Shown here piece by piece: positions 8,905 to 16,904 of a stretch of DNA of 45,913 nucleotides; position 1 is the first letter of the stretch; every line of letters starts with the position of its first letter. The stretch lies in assembly GCA_029941885.1 (NCBI GenBank), contig JAPYTP010000022.1:1-45913 (forward strand). The letters are read 5' to 3'. A program made the position numbers and the translations under genes. The notes under the pieces were generated by a model. The model searched no databases, was not told the DNA's origin, and saw only the letters and a list, made by a program, of their open reading frames with translations. Origin of the DNA: Myxococcota bacterium. GTDB taxonomy: Bacteria; Myxococcota_A; UBA9160; UBA4427.

Positions 8905-9639
8905 CTATTTCGCCAGCCGCAGTTCGCCAATCAGAGACGCAATCTGGGGGGGAATCACTTCGTCCGGATGCTCGGTCTCGAGTCGCTGGAATGCGGCCAG
9001 GGCACGATCTGGGGCGCCCGCTTCCGCCCAGCAGCGCGCCGCGTCGGCCAGGGCGCCGGCGCGCAAGGGATAGGTCTCGACCGCCGCAGCGGCTTCATAG
9101 GACTCGGCCGCGCTCCTCGCGTCACCGCGTTCCTCGGCGAGATGCGCCAGACGGATTGAGCCCAGCGCCGCGATCGAAGTGCCTCGAGCGTCGTCCCGGG
9201 CATGCCCAAAACTTTCGGCCGCCGCTTCGAGTCGACCGAGTTCAGTCTGGAGGTGGCCCGCCTCGAGCCAGGCCAGCGCCCCAGAAGTGGTGCCGGCATG
9301 CTCGTTTGCGACGTGGGCGAAGCGGTCGATGTATTCGCTCCGGGTCTTTTCCCCGAATTCTGGATTCGCGGGTTCTGGGATCGGTCCAGCGATCGGATCC
9401 GCGCCCATCGCCTGACGGTACTGGCTGGTCGCGATCGCGAGCGCATCGGCGGCCGAATCGCGGCTATTCACGCCCGCCTGCACGTAGATTCCAACGCCCG
9501 CTGCGATCGCGAGGGCGGCCGCGATCACACCGAGAATCAGCGCTGCATTCTCCGAGGCCCATTCTGCGACCCGGTCGCCCGATTCTTCGAGGCCTCGAAG
9601 GGTTTCTGCTGTGGGATTCGGTTTTTTCTTTCGGGCCAC
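8905..9639 (-). CDS. Membrane-anchored TPR protein (YfgM-like)
   Basis: The protein of about 244 aa begins with a basic segment (VARKKKPNP), has one transmembrane helix (ALILGVIAAALAIAAGVGIYVQAGV, shown here only to mark the segment's nature at about residues 33-57) and a C-terminal periplasmic region of TPR-like helical repeats. These repeats include GALAWLEAGHLQTELGRLEA, LAHLAEERGDARSAAESYEA and CWAEAGAPDRALAAFQRLE. This layout matches YfgM/tetratricopeptide family proteins that assist periplasmic folding near BamB and Der in many Proteobacteria. The position next to der supports this. I prefer the GTG at 9639 because GAAGGA lies about 7 nt upstream; an ATG at 9654 would add five residues. 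A much longer open frame upstream is antisense-like extension and not coding. Confidence 0.8.
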   Translation of the reverse strand: MARKKKPNPTAETLRGLEESGDRVAEWASENAALILGVIAAALAIAAGVGIYVQAGVNSRDSAADALAIATSQYRQAMGADPIAGPIPEPANPEFGEKTRSEYIDRFAHVANEHAGTTSGALAWLEAGHLQTELGRLEAAAESFGHARDDARGTSIAALGSIRLAHLAEERGDARSAAESYEAAAAVETYPLRAGALADAARCWAEAGAPDRALAAFQRLETEHPDEVIPPQIASLIGELRLAK

Positions 9640-9806
9640 GCTTAGATCCTTCATGAGGCGGCCCACGGTCGGGTCGCGTTGATTCTCGGAGAGCCCCGAT
9701 CGGCTGGACCGATCATCGGCCGCCACCACGGGCATCCCCTGCCAGGCGCGCGGGAGTGTATCGGAGCCCAAGCGGAGTTCGAGTCCCGGCGTCGCCCCCG
9801 AATGAC

Positions 9807-11171
9807 CTATTCGTCGTGTTGATCGCGGTTTCGACCACTTCGTTGGCGCAACCGCACCCGGACCGGGGTCCCCGCGAACCCGAAGCTCTCCCGTAGCTGG
9901 TTCTCGAGAAATCGCACATAGGAGGTCTGAATCGCCTTGGGATCGGTGCAGAAGACGATGATCGTCGGCGGCCGCACCCCCACCTGGGAGGCGTAGAAGA
10001 GCTTGTTCGGTCGCTTCGTCGCACCCCGGCTTGCCATCGAGGGGGGATGTTTTTCCGCCACGTCCTGCAGCCAGCGATTCAGGTCCGAGGTCGAGATGCG
10101 TTGTTCTCCGGCGGCCGCGACCTTTCGGAGCTTCTTGAAGAGCGGGTTGAGCCCTGCACCCGTCAGCGCCGAGACCGGAACGACGGGAACATCGGACATG
10201 AATCGAAGGCCATGTCCGATGTCGGCGAGGATATCCGGTCTGTCCTCGGTCTCGACGAGATCCCATTTATTGGCGAGCACGAGGGCCGAGCAACCCTGCT
10301 CCCGCATCAGGGCCGCCACTCGCGCGTCCTGGTCGGCGATCCCTTCGGCGGCGTCGACGACGAGCAACGCGATATCGGCGCGCTCGAGCGAACGGAGCGC
10401 CATCAGCGCCCCACCATGTTCCCCCGGCCCCTGGCGCTTGCCGACTTTGCGAAGGCCGGCGGTATCGACGAGGACGTAGTCTTCGCCGTCGCGACGGATC
10501 TGGATATCGACGGCGTCCCGGGTCGTGCCGGGTGCGTCGGAAACCACCACCCGCTCTTCCCTTGCCAGGCGATTCGCGATCGAGCTCTTACCGACATTCG
10601 GTCGTCCGACGATCGCGATCCGGGTTCCCGCGACGTCGGAATGCGGACTCGCGTCTTCTTCGGGCAACCTTGCGAGGATTTGTTCGAGGGCGTTGAAGAC
10701 GCCACCGCCGTGCTCCGCGGAAACCGCGTAGGTCGCGTCGATCCCGAGGCGGTAGAAGTCGTTGATGCGACCCTGATGATGCTGGGGTTGGTCGATCTTG
10801 TTCACCAACAATCCCAGCGGCTTGCCCGAGCGACGGAGGGTGGTCGCGATTGCCTCGTCCTCGGGACTGAGGCCGAGCTTGCCGTCGACGACGAAGAGTA
10901 TGACATCCGCGTTCCGGACAGCGGATTCGGCCTGGGCCTGAACCGCCGCGTCCAGCCCGCCTCCCCGGACCGGGTCCAGGCCTGCGGTATCGACGATCCA
11001 GATCATGCGCCCGTCGATCTCGATCCGTTCGGCGATCCGGTCCCGGGTCAGCCCGGGCTGGTCGGCGACCAGCGCGCGCCGATAGCCCGCAAAGCGATTG
11101 AAGAGCGTCGACTTGCCCACGTTGGGGCGCCCGACCAGGGCGACCATGGGAAGGCGTTGCGAATCGGTCAT
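9807..11171 (-). CDS. der: Ribosome biogenesis GTPase Der (EngA)
   Basis: Der is an essential GTPase with two tandem G domains that helps 50S ribosome assembly. Counting from ATG 11171 (MTDSQRLPMV, 454 aa), the first P-loop GRPNVGKST is at residues 14-22 with DTAG and NKID (124-127). The second P-loop GRPNVGKSS is at 189-197, with DTAGLRKVGK and NKWD. The C-terminal KH-like domain contains the typical KLFYASQVGVRPPTIIVF. Length is normal. The open frame extends 62 codons upstream, but that part has no family similarity, so the ATG at 11171 is the start. It lies between the YfgM-like gene and miaA on the same strand. Confidence 0.97.
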   Translation of the reverse strand: MTDSQRLPMVALVGRPNVGKSTLFNRFAGYRRALVADQPGLTRDRIAERIEIDGRMIWIVDTAGLDPVRGGGLDAAVQAQAESAVRNADVILFVVDGKLGLSPEDEAIATTLRRSGKPLGLLVNKIDQPQHHQGRINDFYRLGIDATYAVSAEHGGGVFNALEQILARLPEEDASPHSDVAGTRIAIVGRPNVGKSSIANRLAREERVVVSDAPGTTRDAVDIQIRRDGEDYVLVDTAGLRKVGKRQGPGEHGGALMALRSLERADIALLVVDAAEGIADQDARVAALMREQGCSALVLANKWDLVETEDRPDILADIGHGLRFMSDVPVVPVSALTGAGLNPLFKKLRKVAAAGEQRISTSDLNRWLQDVAEKHPPSMASRGATKRPNKLFYASQVGVRPPTIIVFCTDPKAIQTSYVRFLENQLRESFGFAGTPVRVRLRQRSGRNRDQHDE

Positions 11172-11293
11172 GGTGGCGGAGGTTAGCCTTTCACTGGGTT
11201 GCGGGATGAATGACGGCGGCACGGATCGTCTGGGTCCGATTTCGGCCACGTCGCGCAGCATCGGATTCGTCGACTCCGCCGGAACCGACTCGA

Positions 11294-12283
11294 CTACTCG
11301 TCGAGAAAATTGCCGACACGTTCGAAGACCGCCTCGGCGTCCAGCGGATCGTGCCACTGGACATCGGGAATTGCGCGAATCCAGGTCACTTGTCGCCTCG
11401 CGAAGCGGCGGGTGTCGATCTTTATGGCTTCGAGCGCGTTGGCCAGGATGTCGGAACCATCCACGACGGGCTGGATGTGTCGATAGCCGATCGCCTGCAT
11501 GGGCCGTAGATCGGCGGCGTAGCCTCGCCCTCTAAGATCTCGCACTTCGCGCAAGAGGCCGGCTTCGATCATGGCCTCTGCCCTTCGATCGATCCGTTCG
11601 ACGAGAATCGCGCGGCCCGGGTCGATGCAGAGGTGAAGAACCCGAAAGGGTCGATCGCGAAAGCCATGGGCTTCGCGCACGCTGGACGCGGTCTTGCCGG
11701 ATTGCTGCAGGATCTCGAGGGCGCGGACGGTTCGGCGCACGTCGTTCGGGTGGATCCGGTCGGCGGCGTCGGCGTCGAATTCCCGGAGCCGTCGGTGAAG
11801 CCTGGTCGGGTCGCCCTCCTCGGCCGCGCGCCGCTGCTCGTTCTCGAGTCGCGCGCGCTGGGCCCGGTCGACCTTGCCGGTCTCGATCAGCCCGTCGAGG
11901 AAGGCGCGAATATAGAGCCCCGTCCCTCCGGTCAGGAGCACGAGGCTTCCGCGTTCGTGGATCGCCGCAGCCGCCGCGCGCGCTTCCTGCGCATAGCGTC
12001 CCGCGCTGTACTCCTCGTCGGGATCGACCACGTCGAAGAGATGATGGGGTACGCGCAGGCGCTGTTCCGGGCTCGGCTTGGCCGTGCCGACGTCCATGTA
12101 CCGGAAGACCTGCATCGAATCGGCATTCACGATCTCACCCCGGAAGCGCTCGGCCAGGGCGATCGCGAGGTCGGTCTTGCCGGAGCCGGTCGGCCCGGTG
12201 ACGACGACGACCGGCGGGCGCTCCAGGGTCTCGCAATCGCAGTTCGTTTCGACCGGGGATTCGGAGGACATGGGCGGGGTCAA
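11294..12283 (-). CDS. miaA: tRNA dimethylallyltransferase MiaA
   Basis: MiaA adds a dimethylallyl group to N6 of A37 in tRNAs that read codons starting with U. The 329 aa product has the P-loop GPTGSGKTDLA (from residue 30), the conserved NADSMQVFRYMDVGTAKPS, VPHHLFDVVDP and LTGGTGLYIRAFLDGL, and the late motif TWIRAIPDVQWHDPLD. The start at 12283 or the second Met four codons later are both possible. It is followed by der after about 120 bp and preceded by mutL on the same strand. The mutL-miaA order is common in bacteria, so co-transcription is plausible. Confidence 0.97.
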   Translation of the reverse strand: MTPPMSSESPVETNCDCETLERPPVVVVTGPTGSGKTDLAIALAERFRGEIVNADSMQVFRYMDVGTAKPSPEQRLRVPHHLFDVVDPDEEYSAGRYAQEARAAAAAIHERGSLVLLTGGTGLYIRAFLDGLIETGKVDRAQRARLENEQRRAAEEGDPTRLHRRLREFDADAADRIHPNDVRRTVRALEILQQSGKTASSVREAHGFRDRPFRVLHLCIDPGRAILVERIDRRAEAMIEAGLLREVRDLRGRGYAADLRPMQAIGYRHIQPVVDGSDILANALEAIKIDTRRFARRQVTWIRAIPDVQWHDPLDAEAVFERVGNFLDE

Positions 12284-12425
12284 TCTCGCGCGATCGGGCT
12301 GTGAAGGCCGCGATCACGTATTCGGGGGCGGCGGAGACTAGCAGGCCGAGGCAAAACTCAATGGCGACGGCCGGTCGCGCGTTCGCACCTGCGTCGCGGA
12401 TGCCGTGGGTCCCCGGTTTCCGTGC

Positions 12426-14318
12426 TCAGCGTCGCCTGAATCTCAGTTCGAGATCATCATGGGAGAGCAAGATTGCGACTGGACGTCCATGGGGACAGGT
12501 CGGCGCCCAGGGTATCGTGTCAAGGCCAGCCAGAATCGCACGCTGCTCCTCGGGCGGAAGCCGATCTCCGAAGCGACGCGCAGAGTGACAGGCCATCGTC
12601 GCAAAGAGACGATCGAGGCTCGGTAGCCAGCGGATCGCACTGGCATCCGAGTCGTCCCCACGGTCGACTTCTTCGAGGGCGCTCGCGAGTTCGCTGACCA
12701 GCTCGCCGACGTCCTGTCCGGCGATTTCCGCCGGGATCGCTCGCACCAGTACCGCGTCCTCGCCGAAGGCCTCGATCTCGAAGCCGAGGCGCTCCACCAG
12801 CTTCGGAGCTTCGGCCAGCGCGGCGATCGCGCGCGGTGACAATTCGACGCTGACGGGGGCGAGCAGTCCCTGACGCAGGACGCCCGCCTCGAGCCAACTC
12901 TCACGGAGCCCCTCGTAGAGGATGCGCTCGTGGGCGGCGTGTTGGTCTACGACCATCAGTCCGTCGTCGCTCTCGGCCAGGAGATAACTCGCGCGCAGTT
13001 GACCGAGGATCTGAAGCGAGCCGAAGGACGCGACCGGCGGCGGCTGGGTTCCCGCGTCGACCTCGGCGGTGTCTCGCGACGCCGATGTGGCGGCGATCGG
13101 CCAGTCGTCGTGGCCGGCGTCCTCGACGCGCGATCCGCGATCATCGCCCCGGGCGAAAATCCAGTCATCGGTCCCGATCGGGGAAGGCGGGGCCGGGGGC
13201 GCTCCCGCGCCGGTATCACTTCGCGCCGATCGGGGGGCGCCGCCCTGCCCAGCGCCGGTCCTCGGATCTTGGAGGCCGCGCGGGCCCGGTGCGCGGATTC
13301 CGCCCAGCCAACTGCGCGACGACATCGCATCTCGCACCGCGTGACGGATCGTTCGATGGATCGACTGTGGATCCGTGAAGCGCACTTCCCATTTCGCCGG
13401 GTGGACGTTGACGTCGAGGGTGTCGAGATCGACCTCCGCAAAGAGCACGCCGATCGGAAAACGACCCCGCGGCAACAGGTCGCGGTAGGACTCGATCAGG
13501 GCGTGACGGAGCAGTCTGTCCCGCACGGGCCGACCGTTCACGAACAGGTAGAGCCCCTGCCCGTTGGGTCGCGTGCGCTCGGGGGTCGAGACGAACGCGT
13601 GGATCCGGCAGCCCGGTTCTTCGTGGTCCACCTCGATCATCGCCGCCGCGTCGTCTTCCGACAGGATCATCGCGATGCGGTCGCGGGCATCGCCGCAGGC
13701 GGGCCAGACCGTGGCCTTTCGATCATCGCGCTGGGTTTCGATGTGGATGTCGGGCCGAACCAGCGCCAGGCGCGAGAGCCAATCCGCGGCGTGGCCCCAC
13801 TCCGTGCCCGGGCGCTTCAGGAATTTTCGTCGAGCGGGGACCGATGCGAACAGGTCGGCGACCTCGATGCGAGTGCCCTCGGGCCCTCCCGCTTCGCGCT
13901 CGCTCAGGATCTCACCCCCCTCGCAGTTGATCTCGTAGCCATGGTCCGTCCCCCGGGCGCGACTGAAGATCCGAAACCGGGAGACGGAAGCGATCGCCGG
14001 GAGGGCCTCGCCCCGGAAGCCGAAGCTCGCGATCCTCGAAAGGTCCGCCGCGGACGAAAGTTTGCTGGTGGCGTGGCGCTGCAGTGCCATTGGAAGCTCG
14101 GCGCGAGACATCCCGAGTCCGTCGTCGGTCACAGCGATCAACGCAGCGCCTCCATCTCGGACCTCCACGCGGATACGCCGCGCATCCGCGTCGAGGCTGT
14201 TTTCGACGAGTTCCTTGACGACCGAAGCCGGCCTCTCGACCACCTCACCGGCGGCGATCTGGTCGACCAGCTCGTCAGAAAGGAGCCGAATCCGCCCCTT
14301 TTCGGTGGTTGAACTCAA
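12426..14318 (-). CDS. mutL: DNA mismatch repair protein MutL (endonuclease-type)
   Basis: MutL couples MutS mismatch recognition to strand removal. The GHKL ATPase motifs are ELVENSLDA, DDGLGM, ATSKL and SFGFRGEAL, followed by FVNGRPVRD. After a variable Pro/Gly-rich linker the C-terminal dimerisation domain carries DQHAAHERILYE, which matches the DQHA(X)2E(X)4E metal-site motif of nicking MutL proteins, with ACHSARR and CPHGRPVAI. The likely start is TTG at 14318 (630 aa, SSTTEKGRIRLLSDEL). Family members begin within about ten residues of this point, and upstream in-frame residues look non-coding. No Shine-Dalgarno precedes this TTG; a short upstream ORF with a strong one ends across it. 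Confidence 0.94.
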   Translation of the reverse strand: MSSTTEKGRIRLLSDELVDQIAAGEVVERPASVVKELVENSLDADARRIRVEVRDGGAALIAVTDDGLGMSRAELPMALQRHATSKLSSAADLSRIASFGFRGEALPAIASVSRFRIFSRARGTDHGYEINCEGGEILSEREAGGPEGTRIEVADLFASVPARRKFLKRPGTEWGHAADWLSRLALVRPDIHIETQRDDRKATVWPACGDARDRIAMILSEDDAAAMIEVDHEEPGCRIHAFVSTPERTRPNGQGLYLFVNGRPVRDRLLRHALIESYRDLLPRGRFPIGVLFAEVDLDTLDVNVHPAKWEVRFTDPQSIHRTIRHAVRDAMSSRSWLGGIRAPGPRGLQDPRTGAGQGGAPRSARSDTGAGAPPAPPSPIGTDDWIFARGDDRGSRVEDAGHDDWPIAATSASRDTAEVDAGTQPPPVASFGSLQILGQLRASYLLAESDDGLMVVDQHAAHERILYEGLRESWLEAGVLRQGLLAPVSVELSPRAIAALAEAPKLVERLGFEIEAFGEDAVLVRAIPAEIAGQDVGELVSELASALEEVDRGDDSDASAIRWLPSLDRLFATMACHSARRFGDRLPPEEQRAILAGLDTIPWAPTCPHGRPVAILLSHDDLELRFRRR

Positions 14319-14335
14319 GCGAGCGTTACTATAAT
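14309..14335 (+). promoter_or_regulatory. Candidate sigma-70 promoter facing the AAA+/Fis gene
   Basis: A perfect TATAAT at 14330-14335 is preceded by TTGAAC at 14309-14314 with a short 15 bp spacer. It would read rightward out of the mutL leader. The short spacer weakens the call. Confidence 0.25.
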
Positions 14336-14350
14336 GTGGTGGATACGCAT
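14315..14350 (-). CDS. Short leader ORF coupled to mutL (MRIHHIIVTLA)
   Basis: An 11-codon ORF starts at ATG 14350-14348 behind a near-perfect Shine-Dalgarno (AAGGAGAGG, spacer a few nt). It ends with TGA at 14317-14315, which overlaps the presumed TTG start of mutL as TTGA. mutL itself has no ribosome binding site at that point, so ribosomes finishing this ORF could re-initiate on mutL. The reading is direct from sequence; that the peptide is made is inference. The alternative is that this strong site serves a longer mutL form in another frame, but the frames do not match. Confidence 0.5.
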   Translation of the reverse strand: MRIHHIIVTLA

Positions 14351-14456
14351 CGCCTCTCCTTGCGAGAAAAGTTCCACATTGAACCGACACCGGGTTAATC
14401 TCAAGCTGATTACGCGTCAACTTTGGTGCAAAGAGGAGTTTGACCCGCAATAATCA

Positions 14457-14483
14457 TTGACAAATGTCCGGAATCCCAATACT
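14457..14483 (+). promoter_or_regulatory. Candidate promoter upstream of the AAA+/Fis gene
   Basis: A consensus TTGACA at 14457-14462 is followed by AATACT (14478-14483, 4 of 6 matches to TATAAT, 15 bp spacer). It lies about 40 nt before the ATG at 14522. The -35 is strong and the -10 weak. Confidence 0.35.
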
Positions 14484-14521
14484 TCTGGATTGGCCACGAT
14501 CTTATCTGGGGGCTTCGTGCC

Positions 14522-15493
14522 ATGTCCGAGCAGCATACACCTCTCGGCGCTACCCGCGTCGAGTCGATCACTTCTGACCGATCCAACCCGCTCCGTGCGG
14601 ATGGAACGGCGGGAACAACTCGCGCGACGGGTCGCCGACGCAGTGATCGTATCGTCTCTGCGAGCGCGTTGATGCAGGAGGTCGTGGATCAGGCGAGCGG
14701 AATCGCCCGGTCCGACGAAGCCGTTATCCTCGCAGGACCGAGTGGATCGGGCCGCAAGCACGTGGCTCGGGCGATCCATCAGTGGAGCCCCCGCGCCGGG
14801 GGCGCGCTGGTCGAGGTCCAACTCGCCGGCCTGAGCGAGCCAGCGCAGACGCGCGAACTGTTCGGTGATGGCGTCGTCGTTGGTGCACTGGCGCGCGCGC
14901 AGGGCGGAACGATTCTGCTCGAGAGTGCTGACCAGCTCGGGCCGAATACGCTGACCCGCCTCGCGGACTCCCTCCGGGTGGCGTCGGGCTCCGGTACCCC
15001 CGCGCGATTGCTCGCGACGGTGGCGGCTGGTGCCGAAGGAGCACTCGCGCCCCTCGGTGGCGAACGTATCCAGATCGCGGCGCTTTCGGCACGTGGCGAG
15101 GACATCCTCCCGCTCGCCGCACATTTCCTCGCGGAATTCGCTGCCGAGAAATCGATCGAACCCGTCGGCTTCAGCGCCGATGCACGACGTTGGCTGGTCG
15201 AGGAACCGTGGTCGGGGAACGTTCGGGAACTACGCGAGCGAATCCGGCAGGCCATCCGGCTCGCGGGCCAGGGAGCGATCTCGGCGGAAGCGCTGATGCT
15301 CTCGACGGAGGGAGACGAGGTGCCCTCCTTCAAAGACGCCAAACGCGCCTTCGAGACGCGCTACGTGGAAGGCCTGCTCCGGCGCTGTTCGGGCAACATC
15401 AGCCGTGCTGCTCGAATGGCGAAGAAAGACCGCAAGGACTTCTACGACGTGATTCGACGGACGGGTGTCAATCCCGGGCAATTCCGCGGCTAG
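14522..15493 (+). CDS. Degenerate NtrC-like AAA+ protein with Fis-type DNA-binding domain
   Basis: This 323 aa protein resembles sigma-54 activators but without a receiver domain. The AAA+ core runs from about residue 45 to 265. The Walker A position reads GPSGSGRKH (72-80), where the invariant Lys is displaced or replaced by Arg. The stretch after RELFGDG lacks the GAFTGA loop needed to contact sigma-54. The Walker B position reads GGTILLESADQL instead of LFLDEI. The WSGNVRELRER segment (about 230-240) is conserved. A C-terminal Fis-like helix-turn-helix (NISRAARMAKKDRKDFYDVI) ends the protein. It is therefore probably a DNA-binding protein that does not hydrolyse ATP or activate sigma-54. 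The long basic N-terminus has no recognised domain. The targets are unknown. It is divergent from mutL. Confidence 0.8.
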   Translation: MSEQHTPLGATRVESITSDRSNPLRADGTAGTTRATGRRRSDRIVSASALMQEVVDQASGIARSDEAVILAGPSGSGRKHVARAIHQWSPRAGGALVEVQLAGLSEPAQTRELFGDGVVVGALARAQGGTILLESADQLGPNTLTRLADSLRVASGSGTPARLLATVAAGAEGALAPLGGERIQIAALSARGEDILPLAAHFLAEFAAEKSIEPVGFSADARRWLVEEPWSGNVRELRERIRQAIRLAGQGAISAEALMLSTEGDEVPSFKDAKRAFETRYVEGLLRRCSGNISRAARMAKKDRKDFYDVIRRTGVNPGQFRG

Positions 15494-15520
15494 CGCCGCG
15501 GTGCCCTGCCGGAAGGCCCG

Positions 15521-16339
15521 ATGCGAGTCGCGATCGTCCAGGTCTGCTCGACGGACGATCTCTCGCTGAATCTAGCCCACGCCGAGAAAGGCGTGCAGGA
15601 AGCGGTCGAGCGAGGGGCGAGCTTTGTCGCCCTACCCGAAAACTTTGCGTACATGCGCCGCGAGGGCGGGCGCTTTCCATGTGCGCAGGAGCCGGATGGC
15701 GAGATCATTCGAGCGCTCTCGGAATGGTCAGGACGTCACCGCATCTGGTTGCTCGGCGGAACCCTCCCCGAGGCGATCCCCGGTGACGACCGCGTCTACA
15801 ACACGAGCCTGATGTTTGCACCCGACGGCCGCGAAGTCGCCCGCTACCGGAAGATCCATCTCTTCGATGTCGGACTGGGTCCGGACGAGCTGGACAACTA
15901 TCGCGAGTCGACCCATTTCGCGCCGGGGGAAGACCTCGTGCTGGCGCCAACGTCCTTCGGTGACGTTGGAATGAGCATCTGTTACGACCTGCGATTTCCC
16001 GAACTCTACCGCGCGCTCACTCTGCGCGGCGCACGGTGGTTGGTCGTTCCGAGTGCCTTCACGCGCGAAACGGGCAAGGATCACTGGGAGGTGCTCCTCC
16101 GGGCCCGCGCGATCGAAAGCCAGGCCTACGTGTTGGCTCCTGCCCAATGTGGCCAACACAGTCCCGACCGCTCGAGCCACGGGCGATCACTCATCATCGA
16201 TCCGTGGGGCCTCGTGATCGCGCAGGCTGGTGATGCCCCCAGCGTTCTGGTGGCGGACTGCCCGATGGAGGAGATCGACCGCGTCCGAAAGGCGATTCCG
16301 GCGCTCTCACATCGCCGCTTGCCCTCGCTCGGGGAGTGA
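15521..16339 (+). CDS. Carbon-nitrogen hydrolase, Nit1-type (probable deaminated glutathione amidase)
   Basis: This 272 aa nitrilase-superfamily amidase is cytoplasmic. The catalytic triad is visible: Glu40 in ALPENF, Lys111 in RYRKIHLFDV and Cys154 in MSICYDLRFPELYR. The combination KIHLFDV plus CYDLRFPELYR is typical of the Nit1/NitFhit branch, whose members hydrolyse deaminated glutathione, a repair reaction for a transaminase side product. Omega-amidase (Nit2) is the closest alternative. The gene starts 27 nt after the AAA+/Fis gene on the same strand, so the two may share a transcript. Confidence 0.88.
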   Translation: MRVAIVQVCSTDDLSLNLAHAEKGVQEAVERGASFVALPENFAYMRREGGRFPCAQEPDGEIIRALSEWSGRHRIWLLGGTLPEAIPGDDRVYNTSLMFAPDGREVARYRKIHLFDVGLGPDELDNYRESTHFAPGEDLVLAPTSFGDVGMSICYDLRFPELYRALTLRGARWLVVPSAFTRETGKDHWEVLLRARAIESQAYVLAPAQCGQHSPDRSSHGRSLIIDPWGLVIAQAGDAPSVLVADCPMEEIDRVRKAIPALSHRRLPSLGE

Positions 16340-16387
16340 TTCGCCCGATTCGCGCCCCTCAAGGCATCCCGCCCGCAGGCCGATACC

Positions 16388-16400
16388 GCAGACAGTCTGC
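16388..16400. repeat. Perfect inverted repeat upstream of the FHA gene
   Basis: GCAGAC-A-GTCTGC is a perfect 6-1-6 palindrome, 54 nt before the FHA gene start. It is too small for a terminator and has no T run. A regulator-binding site is possible. Confidence 0.35.
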
Positions 16401-16454
16401 TAGAGAGCGAAGGCCCGGCGTGCGCTCGTACGTGTGCCGGGAGAGGGACGTGAG

Positions 16455-16781
16455 ATGTCTGATCTGGATACGGGTATGGGCACCGGGCGACTTGAAATCC
16501 TGAATGGTGGATTCGAGGGCATGACCTACGACCTGGACGGTGACGAGGTCGTGATCGGCCGAAATCCGACCACCGACATCACCCTCCTCGACGAGGGCAT
16601 CAGCCGAGAACACGCGCTCGTCGTCTTCGACGAAGACGCGCCCGGCTACGTGATCGAAGATCTCGCCTCGACCAACGGGACCAAGGTGAACGGAAGGCGG
16701 GTTCGCTCGGCGCCGCTGGCCGAAGGCGATGAGATCCAGATCGGCGAGACGCTCTTCCGCTTCATGTACGTGAAGGACTGA
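16455..16781 (+). CDS. FHA domain protein
   Basis: This is a single forkhead-associated domain of 108 aa, which binds phosphothreonine peptides. The key residues are present: Gly35-Arg36 in VIGRNP, Ser50-Arg51-x-His53 in ISREHA, and Asn74-Gly75 and Asn79 in STNGTKVNG. There is no partner domain. ATG 16455 is preferred to GTG 16434 because the family alignment begins just after it and purine-rich GAGAGGGACGTGAG precedes it. The partner kinase is not in this window. Its position just before the polysaccharide export gene may be chance. Confidence 0.9.
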   Translation: MSDLDTGMGTGRLEILNGGFEGMTYDLDGDEVVIGRNPTTDITLLDEGISREHALVVFDEDAPGYVIEDLASTNGTKVNGRRVRSAPLAEGDEIQIGETLFRFMYVKD

Positions 16782-16904
16782 CCGAGCAGACGGCTCGATT
16801 CGGGCGACATCCGGCGCGTCTGGTTGCGTTCCCCCCGTCTGGCCCGATAGCTTGTGCCTGCGCCCCCGTCGATGGCAGTCGACGAGCGGCGGGGGGGACA
16901 AGGC

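Noticed and set aside
9655..10266. N-terminal extension of the YfgM-like protein
   Set aside because: It runs within der in another frame on the same strand and lacks any domain; the basic start plus transmembrane helix mark the true N-terminus.
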